Shown one piece after another: positions 21,529-31,789 of a DNA stretch of 64,000 nt. The stretch covers positions 1,860,001 through 1,924,000 of the forward strand of contig NHZP01000004.1 in the NCBI GenBank assembly GCA_003313425.1, in the 5' to 3' direction. Source of the stretch: Pseudopyrenochaeta lycopersici (taxonomy: Eukaryota; Ascomycota; Dothideomycetes; Pleosporales; Pseudopyrenochaetaceae). The first letter of the stretch is position 1. Each line of letters starts with the position of its first letter. The position numbers were made by a program, and so were the translations under genes. The notes beneath the pieces were generated by a model that was not told where the DNA came from, did no database searches, and saw only the letters and a program-made list of their open reading frames with translations.

Positions 21529-24270
21529 ATGGGGGGCCCCTACATGCCGAGGAGGCAGCCTGAACAGCAGTATCACTACCAGATCCCGCCACAGACCCAC
21601 TCGCCAGTGCACCACAGCCCCTACGTCCATTACCAGCAGTACCAGCAGCAGTATGGGCCTCCGCACGGCTACCCCCAGCAGCACATGCACCAGATGCAGC
21701 AATGGTATCCGTACCAGCAGCCACCACCACCACCGCCGCCGCCGCAGTACATGATGCCTCCACGCCAATTCCAGCCTCAAGCATCGCCCGTGGTCGTCTC
21801 GTCAATTCCCCACATGAACCACATGCCGCCAGTCAACCCAGTCATGGCACACACGCCGCCCATCGTCCATTCACGCACGCCTCCTATGCCACGCATGCAC
21901 ACACCCCAGCAGACTCCCTCAACGCCCTCGGTACAATCACAGACCCATCTGTCTGCTTCGACGCCACCAACGACTACGACTGTAGATTCGCCCCCGCCGA
22001 TTACTGAGTCAAAGCCTCCTCCAGCCCCTCAGCCTGTCAACTCCAAGCCATTCTATCCGCCGCTGCCCTGGCTGTCTGTGCCTGATGCAGCATTCCCTCC
22101 TCGTGCCTCGGGCCGAAGGAGGCGGCGAAGGGCTCCCGTGTCGACTGAAGAGCAGGCTCTGGCGCTCCCTTCGCGTGAGCACGTCACAGAGGAGGACATT
22201 TCAAAGCACATTGAGCACATTGCAGATGGCGAACGGACACCGACCGACGAGCCAGAGGAGTCACAAGCATCCACCATTGCAGTGCCCTCAGATGCTGAAA
22301 TTGACACTCCTTCCACGTCACACCCGCCTTCTGAGGCTGATGTAGCGCTTGCTACTACACCATCGGCCGTACCTCCTCCTACCCAGCCGTCGAATGTCGC
22401 CACAAAGCATACTCGTAACACCACGAAACCGGCCGTACCCCTGATCCCCATTCGATCCGCCAAGCCACCGAGTGCCGCGTCTACCACACAAAAGTCGATC
22501 AAGTCACCTGCACCAACCCAGCAAGAGTCATCAAACGTAGACAGCACACCAGCAGCTGAATCGGAGACGGACGCCACTGCCGAGGAGACTCCCAAGGCGT
22601 CTCCACCAAAGCCAGCTGCACCAAAATCTTGGGCGGAGCTGTTGAGGGCGAAGGCTGCTCCTGCCGTTATACAACCACCTGCCACACCAAATGGCGTCGT
22701 TGCCCCTGTGAATGGACTGACAGCGCCCAAAACTAATACCCTTGTTGATGTCTTGGCGTCTTTCTCAGTCGATTCGGACAAAAAGGTTTCTTTTCTTGAA
22801 CCCCGTGGTCTTGTAAATACGGGCAACTTGTGTTATATGAATTCAGTGAGTGTTTGCCATAACAATTACCATTTGCCATGCTGACTTTTCAGATTCTTCA
22901 AGTCCTTCTTTTCTGCGTCCCCTTTTACGACTTTTTAGATCAGGTCGCGAAGCGCGCTGTGCATAGCTTCAAGTCTGAGACGCCGCTCGTAGACGCCATG
23001 TAAGCTTCACTCGTGCCCGGCATTTTTTTGCATACTCATCATTCCCAGGATCATGTTTATGCGTGACTTCAAGTTGATTGACTCGGCTGCATCAATTGAA
23101 CAACTACGCCTTCGTTTGAAGGACAATGAGCTGGAGCAGTACGGCGACCCGCTATGTCCAGAGTACGTCTACGACGTCATCAAGCGTCTGCCTCGTTTCG
23201 ATAACATGAAACGGGGCCAGCAAGAAGACGCTGAAGAATTCCTGGGTTTTCTCCTCGCTGGCTTGCATGATGAGTGTGCTCAGCTCATCAAGAACGACAA
23301 ACAGAGCCAAGGTGCCGAGAGCATGGCCTCGCCTACCAGTGACCGATCTGGCTCAATAGACAGCGGATGGCATGAAGTCGGAGCCAAGCAGAAGACGGCT
23401 ACCACCCAAAACTCTGGCGCAATCGAGATCGAGACCCCAATTACTAAGATCTTCGGCGGCAAGCTCCGATCCGAGTACAAGAGGCCGGGCGAGAAGCCCT
23501 CCGTCACGTTGGAACCATACCAACCTCTGCAGTTGGACATTGGAGAGCAAAACATCAACAACATCTCGGATGCTCTCAAGAATGTCACCCGTCTAGAGAC
23601 TTTGGACGGCGCCGCGCGGGGCGCTCGAGCTTCTACCAAGCAAGTACATATCGAGACCCTTCCCCCTGTGTTGATCCTCCACCTCAAGCGTTTCCACTAC
23701 GATGAGAAGGGCCCACAGAAGATTTGGAAGAGGATTGGATACCCCTTGGAGCTGGAGCTGCCCAAAGAGATATTCCCCCAACACAAGCGTGGAATTTATC
23801 AAGCCCAAGGAGGCTTCCCGCGCTACAGACTAACCGCCGTCGTCTACCATCACGGCAAGAACGCAAGTGGCGGACACTACACGGTTGACCTTCGACGACA
23901 AGAAGGCAAAGAGTGGATCCGCATGGATGATACGGTCATTCGCCGGATCCGTGCTGAGGACGTTGCCGAGGGCGGTGCGGAAGAGGACCCTAGGGTGCTC
24001 GCCGCGGCGCTTGAGCAGCACAAGAATGACGCTGGAAAGAGCAAAAACTTTTTCGCCCAGATCGATATGGATGAGGAGGAGACGAACAAGGGGGCTTGGA
24101 GCCAGGTCAACGGGACAGAAAAGCAAAAGGACACCACCAAGAAGTGGAGCGGTGTTGCCAACGGAAGTGCAACACCAAACTCGGCAGGCAAGAGGACGCC
24201 CTTGTCCAAGGAGAATGTGCGCGACAACAAAGTGGCCTACATTTTGTTCTATCAACGCATCGAGACCTGA
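21529..24270 (+). CDS. ubp3: USP10/Ubp3-type ubiquitin carboxyl-terminal hydrolase
   Basis: Predicted 881 residues from exons 21529-22845, 22893-22999 and 23049-24270. Residues 1-420 are disordered: Gln/Tyr/Pro-rich with an eight-proline run, then Ser/Thr/Pro-rich. The catalytic domain starts with the Cys box NTGNLCYMNS (Cys435). It contains GQQEDAEEFLGFLLAGLH and the TPITKIFGGKLRS segment characteristic of USP10. It ends with the His box ASGGHYTVDL (His751), WIRMDD (Asp768/769) and VAYILFYQR, so the triad is intact. The yeast homolog Ubp3, with cofactor Bre5, removes ubiquitin from uS3 and acts in ribophagy and ER-Golgi transport; mammalian USP10 reverses RNF10-type ribosome marks. The neighbour transcribed divergently is that RNF10-like ligase. 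The start codon is the least certain point, as an upstream exon is possible. Confidence 0.94.
21717..21749 (+). repeat. Polyproline-coding CCA/CCG triplet run
   Basis: A run of CCA then CCG codons within the deubiquitinase gene encodes eight successive prolines flanked by glutamine. It is a candidate for length variation between strains and for profilin- or SH3-type binding; no role is shown. Confidence 0.8.
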
Positions 24271-24472
24271 GGCCGCTGAAACATTCGCAAGGCGGGTGTG
24301 GCCGCCTCACTATGATGCCAAAAGTTATCCAAGCATTTGCGACCAGGAGCACGGGGTCATGATGTCAAAAGCACCCATATGTGATCTTTTGCATTACTTC
24401 TGTCATGCTAATAAAGAGTTGGAATTGTAGTATCAAATGATACCCTGAGATGGGTGTTAGGATAGTACGAAC

Positions 24473-24640
24473 GATGATGATAAATACTTCAATATGTGTG
24501 GTCCATTTGGTGAAGCAAACGTTTTTGATGATTATAATATTTCAATATGTCTGTCAATTTGGCGATGCAAACGTTTTTGAATGATGATAACACTTCAATA
24601 TGTCTGTCCATATGGTGATGCAATCGTTTCTGAACAATCC
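24473..24640. repeat. 53-bp tandem repeat, three imperfect copies
   Basis: Three consecutive copies share CTTCAATATGTCTGTC, a TTTGGTGATGCAAACG core and GTTTTTGATGATGATAA, with spacing of exactly 53 bp between the TTCAATATG landmarks at about 24488, 24541 and 24594. The copies differ by point changes and one-base indels, so the array is not brand new. It begins about 200 bp past the stop codon of the deubiquitinase gene and may be inside or just beyond its 3' untranslated region. The unit contains no open frame and no transposon hallmark. Confidence 0.88.
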
Positions 24641-25281
24641 ACGAGTCAGGTTTTGCAGGATCAGTATCTGCATTCCACTGAACTTGGGGCTGTGTATATT
24701 TCCCTTTCTTATACCAGCTAGGTACCTCAAACAGTAACTTGTCTCGCCCATTACATCGCAGCACTAGTTGTACGTCTCGTATTATATTCAACCTGCAATC
24801 AAGCCCCCCTCACAAAACAGCCACAACACATGACGTCCTCAATATTCGCAACCCAGCCGATTGGCCAGTCTTCCAAACATGAAAAACACGAACCCCAAAC
24901 CATGTCCCCATCCCCAATCCAGCAAAACGCACCAACGCCCAAAAAAGAAAACTGTCAAACTAACTAACTCCCTCGAGACAGCCACACACTCCACCCTTGG
25001 CTCCCGCACCCACGCACGCACCCCCTCTCTCCACTGGGCGCTCGCCCCCCCAGCTGGATTACGACGCCCATCGCGCCGTATGATGAGGGGAAGATGCCGG
25101 ATCCAGTAACATTGCGAGAGCAGTGTCGATTGCAGTAATCTAAAACTCGAGCTATACCTAACCCTTTCCTGCGCGTACTAAGCGTTGCGGTGGGGTTCCG
25201 AGGGGACAGTGGCCCGGGGGGGCTGAGAGGAGAGGAAGCGCTAGGGCTGGATGTGGTGAGGGATTCCCCCTCGAGGAGTCT

Positions 25282-25305
25282 GGGTTAGGGAGGGCTGGCG
25301 AGGGG
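25282..25305 (+). other. G-quadruplex-type motif
   Basis: Four G-runs of at least three with loops of 3, 1 and 7 bases lie on the + strand (GGGTTAGGGAGGG followed by CTGGCGAGGGG). This fits the usual quadruplex pattern. It includes a telomere-like GGGTTAGGG, but there is no array, so it is not taken as a telomeric insertion. Confidence 0.6.
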
Positions 25306-26378
25306 TGGTGTTGGTTGGGAAAGGGAAGCGTGTTTTTGCGTCATGTCTTTTGGTGTTGGCTCGGCCGTGTCTGGGAGAGAATTGTGGGGGCAGGAAGAGG
25401 GCTATGAGGCGCGGTTGCCGGATTTCGATTGGCTGATGTTGTGGGGTGGAAAAAGAGGTTAGGTGTTTTAAGTGTTTTTAAAAGTCGCTGAGATATTCGA
25501 CGTCTGTGATGGTGTGTTTATAGCGGCTCTGTAGTGTTGTGGAAGATTGGCAGGGAAATAGAGTCTTGTCGGCGACGAAACAAGTATTTAAGCTGCAAAT
25601 AAATCTAGTTAATATCAGTACGGCTAGGGACTAGTCTCGAGTGTAGAGCATCCATTTGTTGCAAGGCGTTAATATAGCTGCTACTTCGACATGTGGGCGA
25701 GCGTGATGGAAAAGGGCCTTTGTTTATCTGAGCAGCATGACATTTCCATACGCGGCAGGTACACTAGGAAAGTGTCGACTATGGTGGATTCACTCATCAA
25801 ACTTATATCCACCGGTCTACCATGGGAGGAAGCCAGTGGTCCATGTGCTAACGTATCAGGTGTAGCTTCGTATCCCGAATTGAGATATTTCCTGATCGGG
25901 TATGTTTGTGGAATACTGTCGATTGAGGTGCAGGCATGTTCAATGTGGAAATTTGGGATCCTTCCGTCTGCATTATCCTTACCAATGGTCAAGTACCGGA
26001 TTTCAGCCCACCTGTGATAGGCCTGTGGAGGTCTCGAAGTCCAGCTGAGCGGTATTGGATTTGCCTGATGTAGAAAGTATGCGAAAAGTGTCGAAAAGAG
26101 ACAGATACGATAAGGATCTCCTGTCCGATCTTGACAGGCTGCTTTCTGGTAGTATCTTGAAGTCAAGAGCAAGACATGTTGAGGAGAGCCAATCATCAAG
26201 CTCGCGATGTTCACACGCGCCAAGTCTCCGCAAAATGCGCTAACGCCGATGTTTCTCGAAGACCTCGGAGCTCTGGCTTCTCCAATTTGCCGTCCCTACC
26301 CATTGCCATCTCTCCTCTACCGCAACCCACCGTCATCCACTCACCACACTTACCCAACACCCGCCTCAATCTATCGCA

Positions 26379-26915
26379 ATGGCCCGTCAACGTGGAGGAG
26401 CTGCGCCTCGTCGCCCATCCGTCCCAGCAGCAAAGCCCGCAACTACGGCTCCCGCTCCAGCAAATGCACGCCACTCTTCCACCGCCGCCGCTCCTCCTCC
26501 GCAGCAGGCACCACCGGCCCCGGTCCAGCAGGCACAGGCTCCTACACCCCAAGGACCAGGTTTGTTCGGCCAGATGGCATCAACCGCTGCGTAAGTATCT
26601 CCCGAATCCGCATGTCCCCGTCCTGCAAACCGCTAACGGATTCTTAGTGGTGTAGCAGTTGGTTCCTCAATCGGCCACGCAGTCGGCGGCTGGTTCTCTG
26701 GCGGCTCTTCCTCCACCCCCGCTGAGGCCTCGCCGCAAAACACCGACTTCGCACAGCAACACCAAGCCACCGCCCAGACCCAGCAGACCGGTGCATGCGC
26801 CACGGACGTGAACAACTTCCGCAAGTGCATGGATGAGAATCAGGGCAGCTTGACCATTTGCGGGTGGTATCTGGATCAGCTCAAGGCCTGCCAGGCAGCA
26901 GCTGGACAGTACTAG
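26379..26915 (+). CDS. mix17: Mitochondrial twin-CX9C protein, CHCHD2/CHCHD10-Mix17 family
   Basis: Predicted 159 residues from exons 26379-26590 and 26648-26915. The N-terminal 65 residues are basic and Ala/Pro/Gln-rich, as in CHCHD2. A central hydrophobic Gly/Ala segment (about 65-90, GLFGQMASTAA then GVAVGSSIGHAVGGW) precedes the CHCH domain. Cysteines 121/131 and 142/152 form two exact CX9C pairs, the substrate signature of the Mia40 oxidative import pathway. Yeast Mix17 and human CHCHD2/10 are intermembrane-space proteins affecting respiration and cristae. The intron rebuilds the family's AAGVAVGS junction exactly. High confidence on family; the precise role in this fungus is inferred. 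Confidence 0.95.
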
Positions 26916-27269
26916 GTGGCATAGGGAAAAGGAAAAAAAAAGGAAAGCGAAGATGGAAAAATTATTCAGGTGGATAGAAACGCAGTGCAGGACTTGATAG
27001 GGCTGCATATGTAAGCATCTAGCGTAAACATGCATTCGGAGTGGAGTTTTGTACAATACTACTTCAGCATTAAATCACCACTTCGACTATTACAATCTAA
27101 AGCCCCAATCCTAAAGTTACAAGCCGAAACACCAAACATACGACCGCTGTCTGATAGCAATGTACGTAGGGAGTCAGACCAAAACGCCTGACAAAGACTC
27201 CCTTATATGCCAATCTTTGGAAAATGCAAAACCCTTGCAGTCGATCAAACTCCAAGTATCGTACACTAA
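26916..27269. other. Intergenic between convergent genes
   Basis: Shared 3' region of the Mix17 gene (plus) and the F-box-like gene (minus), with an A-rich run at about 26930-26950. No feature beyond that. Confidence 0.6.
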
Positions 27270-29783
27270 TTAATAGCAAACGGACTTCTGCAGCATCACC
27301 TTGCCCTTCCCCTTGCCAACATACTGCACATCGTCATTCTCCTCCGGTGCCACATCCGCTGCTGCAAACATGTCCGTCACAGGCTTCTCATCTTCGATTG
27401 TAATGTACTCTGGCTCTTCATAGCCCGAGTCGAGTCTGCGTCGCTTCGTCGACGGACCTGGTTCTCCGACGACATGTACACTCGCCCGTTTGCCGTGCTG
27501 GGACGCAGTATCGTCGGTGGGTGAATGGGGGTCGTCGCCATCGTTTGTGAGATCCATCCAATTCTGTGGCGTCCGTACCATGGTCACTTGGCATTCTTGT
27601 TCGGTGGGGGATGCAGCGTAGGGATTGGCATTCAAGTTCCCCTGTGCTACTGGCGTGGGGTTAAAAGGCTGGTTGTAGGGTGAGTACGGTGCCATTCCAT
27701 TTGGGTTGGGTGCGCTGAAGAGCATGTTTTGGCCTGATATAAAGGGCATGTTCATTTGATGGTACAGCGGGTTAAATCCGTTGGTGGTTTGTGCTTGTGC
27801 TCGTGCTTGTGCTTGAGCGGCAGCAACTTGTGCTTGAGCCTGAGCCTGAGCTGCAGCCTGAGCTGCAGCCTGAGCCTGTTGTTGCTGTGCAATGTGCTGC
27901 TTTGGGTAGAATTGTTGCCTTTTTTTCAGGTCAAGTAGTGGGTTGGTACACGTGGCTGCCATGGGCATTTGTCGCGGATTACCAGTCATTGGGATACCCT
28001 CTTTGGCCATGGTAGCAACATTCAGCAGTACTGGAGACTGGATCCCCGCTTGAGCTACTGAAGACTTGCGTCGAGCTGACACATCAGACTCTTCTCGCTC
28101 GTGAGACGGGTAGACGTCGGTATCGAGCATTCGGCTCAGCCTTCTATTCATATCGGCTTTCTTCCGCTCTTCCCGCTCAATATAAGCGTACCAATACTGG
28201 ATCAGTTCGTTTCGCAGATGGCGAAACGACTCTACGTCTTCCTGCTCTCGTGCCACCCTAGCTCGGTGCAGAAACGCATGTCGCCCATTCCTATACGTGA
28301 TATCTGGGACTATGTTGGAGAGCTTACTGTAAAAGTCCTTGAACTCTGTAAACATGGCTCGGATCGGTGGCTTCTTCGTGACCGGCGCCGAACTACTTGA
28401 AGATATCGAGCGCCCCCAATCAGCAGCATATGCATCGAAATTCGGCATTCCAGGCATGAGCACGGGCGAGTGTACGGGCAATGGGGGGACTGAGCAGATT
28501 TGAGGTTGTGTTTGTGGACCTGTTAGGAAATGACGTTGGTTACGTTGTACCGAGAGCACCATATTGTGATGCGGTCGGCCCGAAAATACACCACCTATAT
28601 GTGGCTGGCGAACATTGCGAAGCCGCTCGAAAGGGCTGGTGATCAACTTTGTGTTTGCAAATACTTGGTCTTCAGACCATTGAAAGTCGACAAGACAGAG
28701 GCGGACTTGAAGCTTGCACAGGTTCTGTGACTTGGCCAGGATACCAGACACTACGACCGATATATAGTCTTGGTCATATTAGCTAGGCACGAGACTACTT
28801 ACGCAGAGTCACCAACCTCGAATATCATAGATTTCAACTTCTTCGTCCCAGGCAGAGTTGTGAGCTATGTGTGGATGCGGATTCGACCAATTCTCCAGTA
28901 GGATGTCTATCGAATAATTCTTGACAGCAGCCCAGTCGAAAGTCTTCAAAAACCTGTCCTTTGTCCCGTCAGCTTCATCGGCTAGGAAATGCGAAGAGCC
29001 GTCTGCCCTTCTTGGCTCCAATAGTCGTCTTCCACACATGAATGTGCCATCCTTGCGGATGTCGATGGTGAAGACGGCAATACTGAAGAGCAGATCCTTG
29101 GCCTCGTGGTAGATTTGGCGGTTGATGAGGAGCAAGTCTAAGAGCGGCATCGGGAAGATACTGTTAGAGAAAAACGCGCTGTGATGCGGCAGCGGCTGGT
29201 ATGAACGATAGGGATGCACAAGGAGAGCCCGCGTGCGAGCGGTTATCGGACTAGCTGGAGCACGTGAACCTTCGTACTCATCATCCTGGCCGCCGTGGAT
29301 GGTAGCCGTCGAGGAGCCAATTGGTTTGACGGGCAGCAAGTAGCGGAAGATCTCATGACGAAGCTCAAGAGGGAGCTTCAGGAAGTGGCAAGGCGTATCT
29401 GGATGACCTTGGTGGTCGCTGCAGAGCTCGAAATAGGGCGGTGTCCATCGAAACAGTCGTCCGCATCTCTCGCCATCTGCATGCTTGAATTGGCACCATC
29501 CAGCAAAGCTCTGCTGCTCGCGGTGAGCGCTGCACGTGGGCAAGAAAGTGGGATGCGTGTTCTGCTGCGATTTCTTCCCAATGGCAGCACTACAGCGATG
29601 CTTTGTCTTTTTGTTGTAGCCTGAACATCTCTTCAGAAAGCCTTCAGGGTCTCTGGGGTCGAGGGGGCCTGGCACATTGCTGACGGATGGCGGTGTTGGC
29701 TCAACCGAAACGACGGATGGCACTGGCGAGGGACTGTCCTCGATTTTGATCAGGCCAAAGTGGACAGGCGTTGCAGAAGCCAT
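27270..29783 (-). CDS. F-box-like protein with N-terminal cysteine/histidine zinc region
   Basis: The two apparent open frames are one gene: exons 29783-28817 and 28750-27270 (66-bp intron) give 815 residues with a shared codon at the junction. The start is the ATG at 29783; the frame extends upstream only through non-ATG codons. Residues 55-150 hold Cys/His pairs (KTKHRCSAAIG, LPTCSAH, WCQFKHADGERCG, CSDHQGHPDTPC) suggesting zinc binding. They lead into an F-box-like helix LPLELRHEIFRYLLP and the RQIYHEAKDLLFS motif common in fungal F-box-like proteins. The C-terminal half is disordered with a long Gln/Ala tract and a bipartite basic patch (KRRR). Possible SCF ubiquitin-ligase adaptor; substrate unknown. 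The zinc region in front of the F-box suggests nucleic-acid or protein recognition, but this is inference. Confidence 0.8.
27785..27895 (-). repeat. Gln/Ala-coding hexanucleotide-like repeat
   Basis: Degenerate repeats of GCTTGA/GCCTGA-type units (as read on +) encode an alternating Gln-Ala tract of about 35 residues in the F-box-like protein. It is likely to vary in length between strains. Confidence 0.75.
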
Positions 29784-30820
29784 GACTGACGCCAGACGGG
29801 CTGTAGGCGGTGCTGAGAGCGTTGTTGGACAAAGGCTTCGAGTTGCAGCGCAGGCGGCCCTGCCCTTCCTTGATCGAATCACGTCGCAAGGCACCGGCGA
29901 GGCGAAGAAACGAGCGGAGATGGAAGTAGGATGAGAACAAGTCTACATGAAATACCAAATGACCTTTCCCCCCCCGGGCAGTCGTAGTGAGCCAACACGC
30001 AGTGTAACTGCCCTCGATGGAGTCGCGTTGCACGACTGTTGGGTTGCTGGGGGTGCAGAGCGAGGTGCTCCAGGCAGTTATATTGCATGGAGGCCGCTAG
30101 CTCGCTGCAGTCTGTCTCATTCGGGCGCGAGGTTCGTTTGCCCTCTTCTGCACTCTGTCTTCTTTGCACTTTTGCGGAAAGACGGTGGTGGTCATGTCGA
30201 TTGCTGCGCTGGATACACGCTCAGCTGATGATGACCCCGCAATCTGCACAGTGGCGCCCATCTCTTCGGACTCGCTCAAGCGAAATTCCGTTTTCGTCCA
30301 TTGGGCCAAATATTGCATCTCGAGAGGTTGCTTGAGTAGAATTCATCACTTTCCGCTTGTGGATCTTGCCGTCGGGACGATGCACAATGATCAACGTCTG
30401 GCACGCTGCACTTTGCCACATTGGCTTAGTCGCGTCGGCGCGGCCCTTTGGGGCAATTCTTGGAGGACGTCGACGATCAAAGAGCCAAGTGTGATGGCAG
30501 CAGAGAGTCAGCCATCCGCAGTCTGACGAACCGCATGCTGCCAATGGCTCTCCACGGTGACTGTATCGCACAGGCCTGAATTGGGGCATCGAGCAGCATG
30601 CAGGCCCGTGGGGGCGCTTTCCCTTGTACTGGCACGCCCAGTGATACACCAAGGTCCTGGCGGGAGGCTGAGCGACATGGGCGGCGCTTCTCAGATTGAC
30701 CGGAGGCTGGCAAACTCTCTGGGCACCGCTTTTTTGTCCTCATCCCATATACAAGGCGGAGGACTGTACATAGTTGCACAGGCTGTGAGCGTGCATCCGG
30801 TCAATTGACTATGCTTCGAT
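29784..30820. other. Intergenic upstream of two divergent genes
   Basis: About 1 kb between the F-box-like gene (minus) and the small membrane-protein gene (plus). A C-run (nine) lies near 29968. No gene, repeat or RNA recognised. Confidence 0.55.
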
Positions 30821-31247
30821 ATGGCAGACGTGGTATTGCTTTGCCCGCCAGGTCTCTTGCCTACCATCGTTCCCCCCGGGCTGACCCTCACCGCAGATTG
30901 ACCCATTGCCGCAACATCCGACCCCCAAGCCGACATCTCGCGACCTCGAATACGGCACCATCGAGTCTTCCGCCAGTTCCGATCGCAATGATTCTGCCAT
31001 TATAGTTAGCCCCACCGAGCGCCCACGACCTGGCTATTCGCGTCCCCATCAACACCGCATCATCCCTCCGAGCATCAAGGGCCATGGACGCTTGATTGTC
31101 GCACACCGAACCGTCCCCTATTGGGTTGGGGTCCTGATTGTCATTGGCGCTTTTGCTTGGGCCGTGTGGTGTGCGCTATATGCATATCCGCTTTTTGGTG
31201 GACATGCACACGACTGGCAGGCCGATCCGCGCGAGGGATGGTCATGA
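30821..31247 (+). CDS. Small single-helix membrane protein with a 12-nt first exon
   Basis: A coding-looking frame from 30897 has no ATG of its own and begins immediately after a CACCGCAG acceptor. A tiny exon at 30821-30832 (ATG plus three codons) followed by a GTATTG donor joins in frame across 64 bp to give MADVIDPLPQHPTPK and a 120-residue protein. It has a Ser/Pro-rich N-half, a basic stretch (HRIIPPSIKGHGRLIVAHR) and one hydrophobic helix near residues 82-103 (WVGVLIVIGAFAWAVWCALY). The tail is short. No family recognised. A 12-nt coding exon is unusual, so the start needs RNA support; the second exon itself is fairly convincing. Confidence 0.55.
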
Positions 31248-31789
31248 GGAATTGCGCAGCGATCACCAGCACCGTCTTGGATGGAGGATGAGACTGCAGG
31301 GTGCCTCTTCGTTGAACGAAAGGACCGCCAAAGAACTAAGCCAGCCGTTCGCATCAATCGAACGTCAATCTTACAACTTGAACATATCATAGACACATTA
31401 AACCTAAATTGGAGTATCCTCGTTGATCAAGTGGCTGCCTCGCCAATCTTCACAAGCTCATTCACTTCCCATTTAGGTGAGATTTACAATGTTAAGCTAC
31501 TTTTTCATATGTTCTTAAGCATGTTTTTAACCATGTAAGCAAATGCTCGAGCACCCTCGATGTCGAGCGGAGCTCTCTCAAACATGTTGCTGTGTAGGGA
31601 CTAGGCGCAATGAATCAACCTCGGCCCAGCTCGAGCTCGCAATTACTTACCCTCGCTCCGCAGCTATGTAGTATTACAACGCCTCTACAAGAAGCTAACA
31701 GCTACCTTTTCTCCTTGATTGTACAATAATATCTAACTACTGTGCATACCCGTTCAAAACCACGCGCGATTCCCTTTCAGCCACCCACA
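31248..31789. other. Intergenic, no gene seen
   Basis: 3' region of the small membrane-protein gene and promoter of the enoyl-CoA hydratase gene. Pyrimidine- and A-rich just before the ATG, as usual for fungal leaders. Confidence 0.6.

Larger units (their letters stand above)
24271..26378. other. Gene-poor block with repeat and composition switch
   Basis: 2.1 kb between the deubiquitinase and Mix17 genes. It holds the 53-bp tandem repeat, then a G-poor + strand segment (about 24790-25110), then a G-rich, C-poor segment (about 25170-25460) with a G-quadruplex motif. A minus-strand frame at 25681-26193 (about 170 codons from its ATG) matches no family I know and overlaps another frame, so it is not called. 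Confidence 0.55.

Noticed and set aside
22053..22826. 257-codon minus-strand frame inside the deubiquitinase gene
   Set aside because: Antisense shadow of a Pro/Ser/Thr-rich coding region.
25282..25294. Telomere-like GGGTTAGGG
   Set aside because: Single short occurrence without an array; explained as part of a G-rich tract.
25681..26193. About 170-codon minus-strand frame upstream of the Mix17 gene
   Set aside because: No family or domain, the longer version lacks an ATG, and an opposing frame of over 100 codons overlaps it. It could be an orphan gene but cannot be supported.
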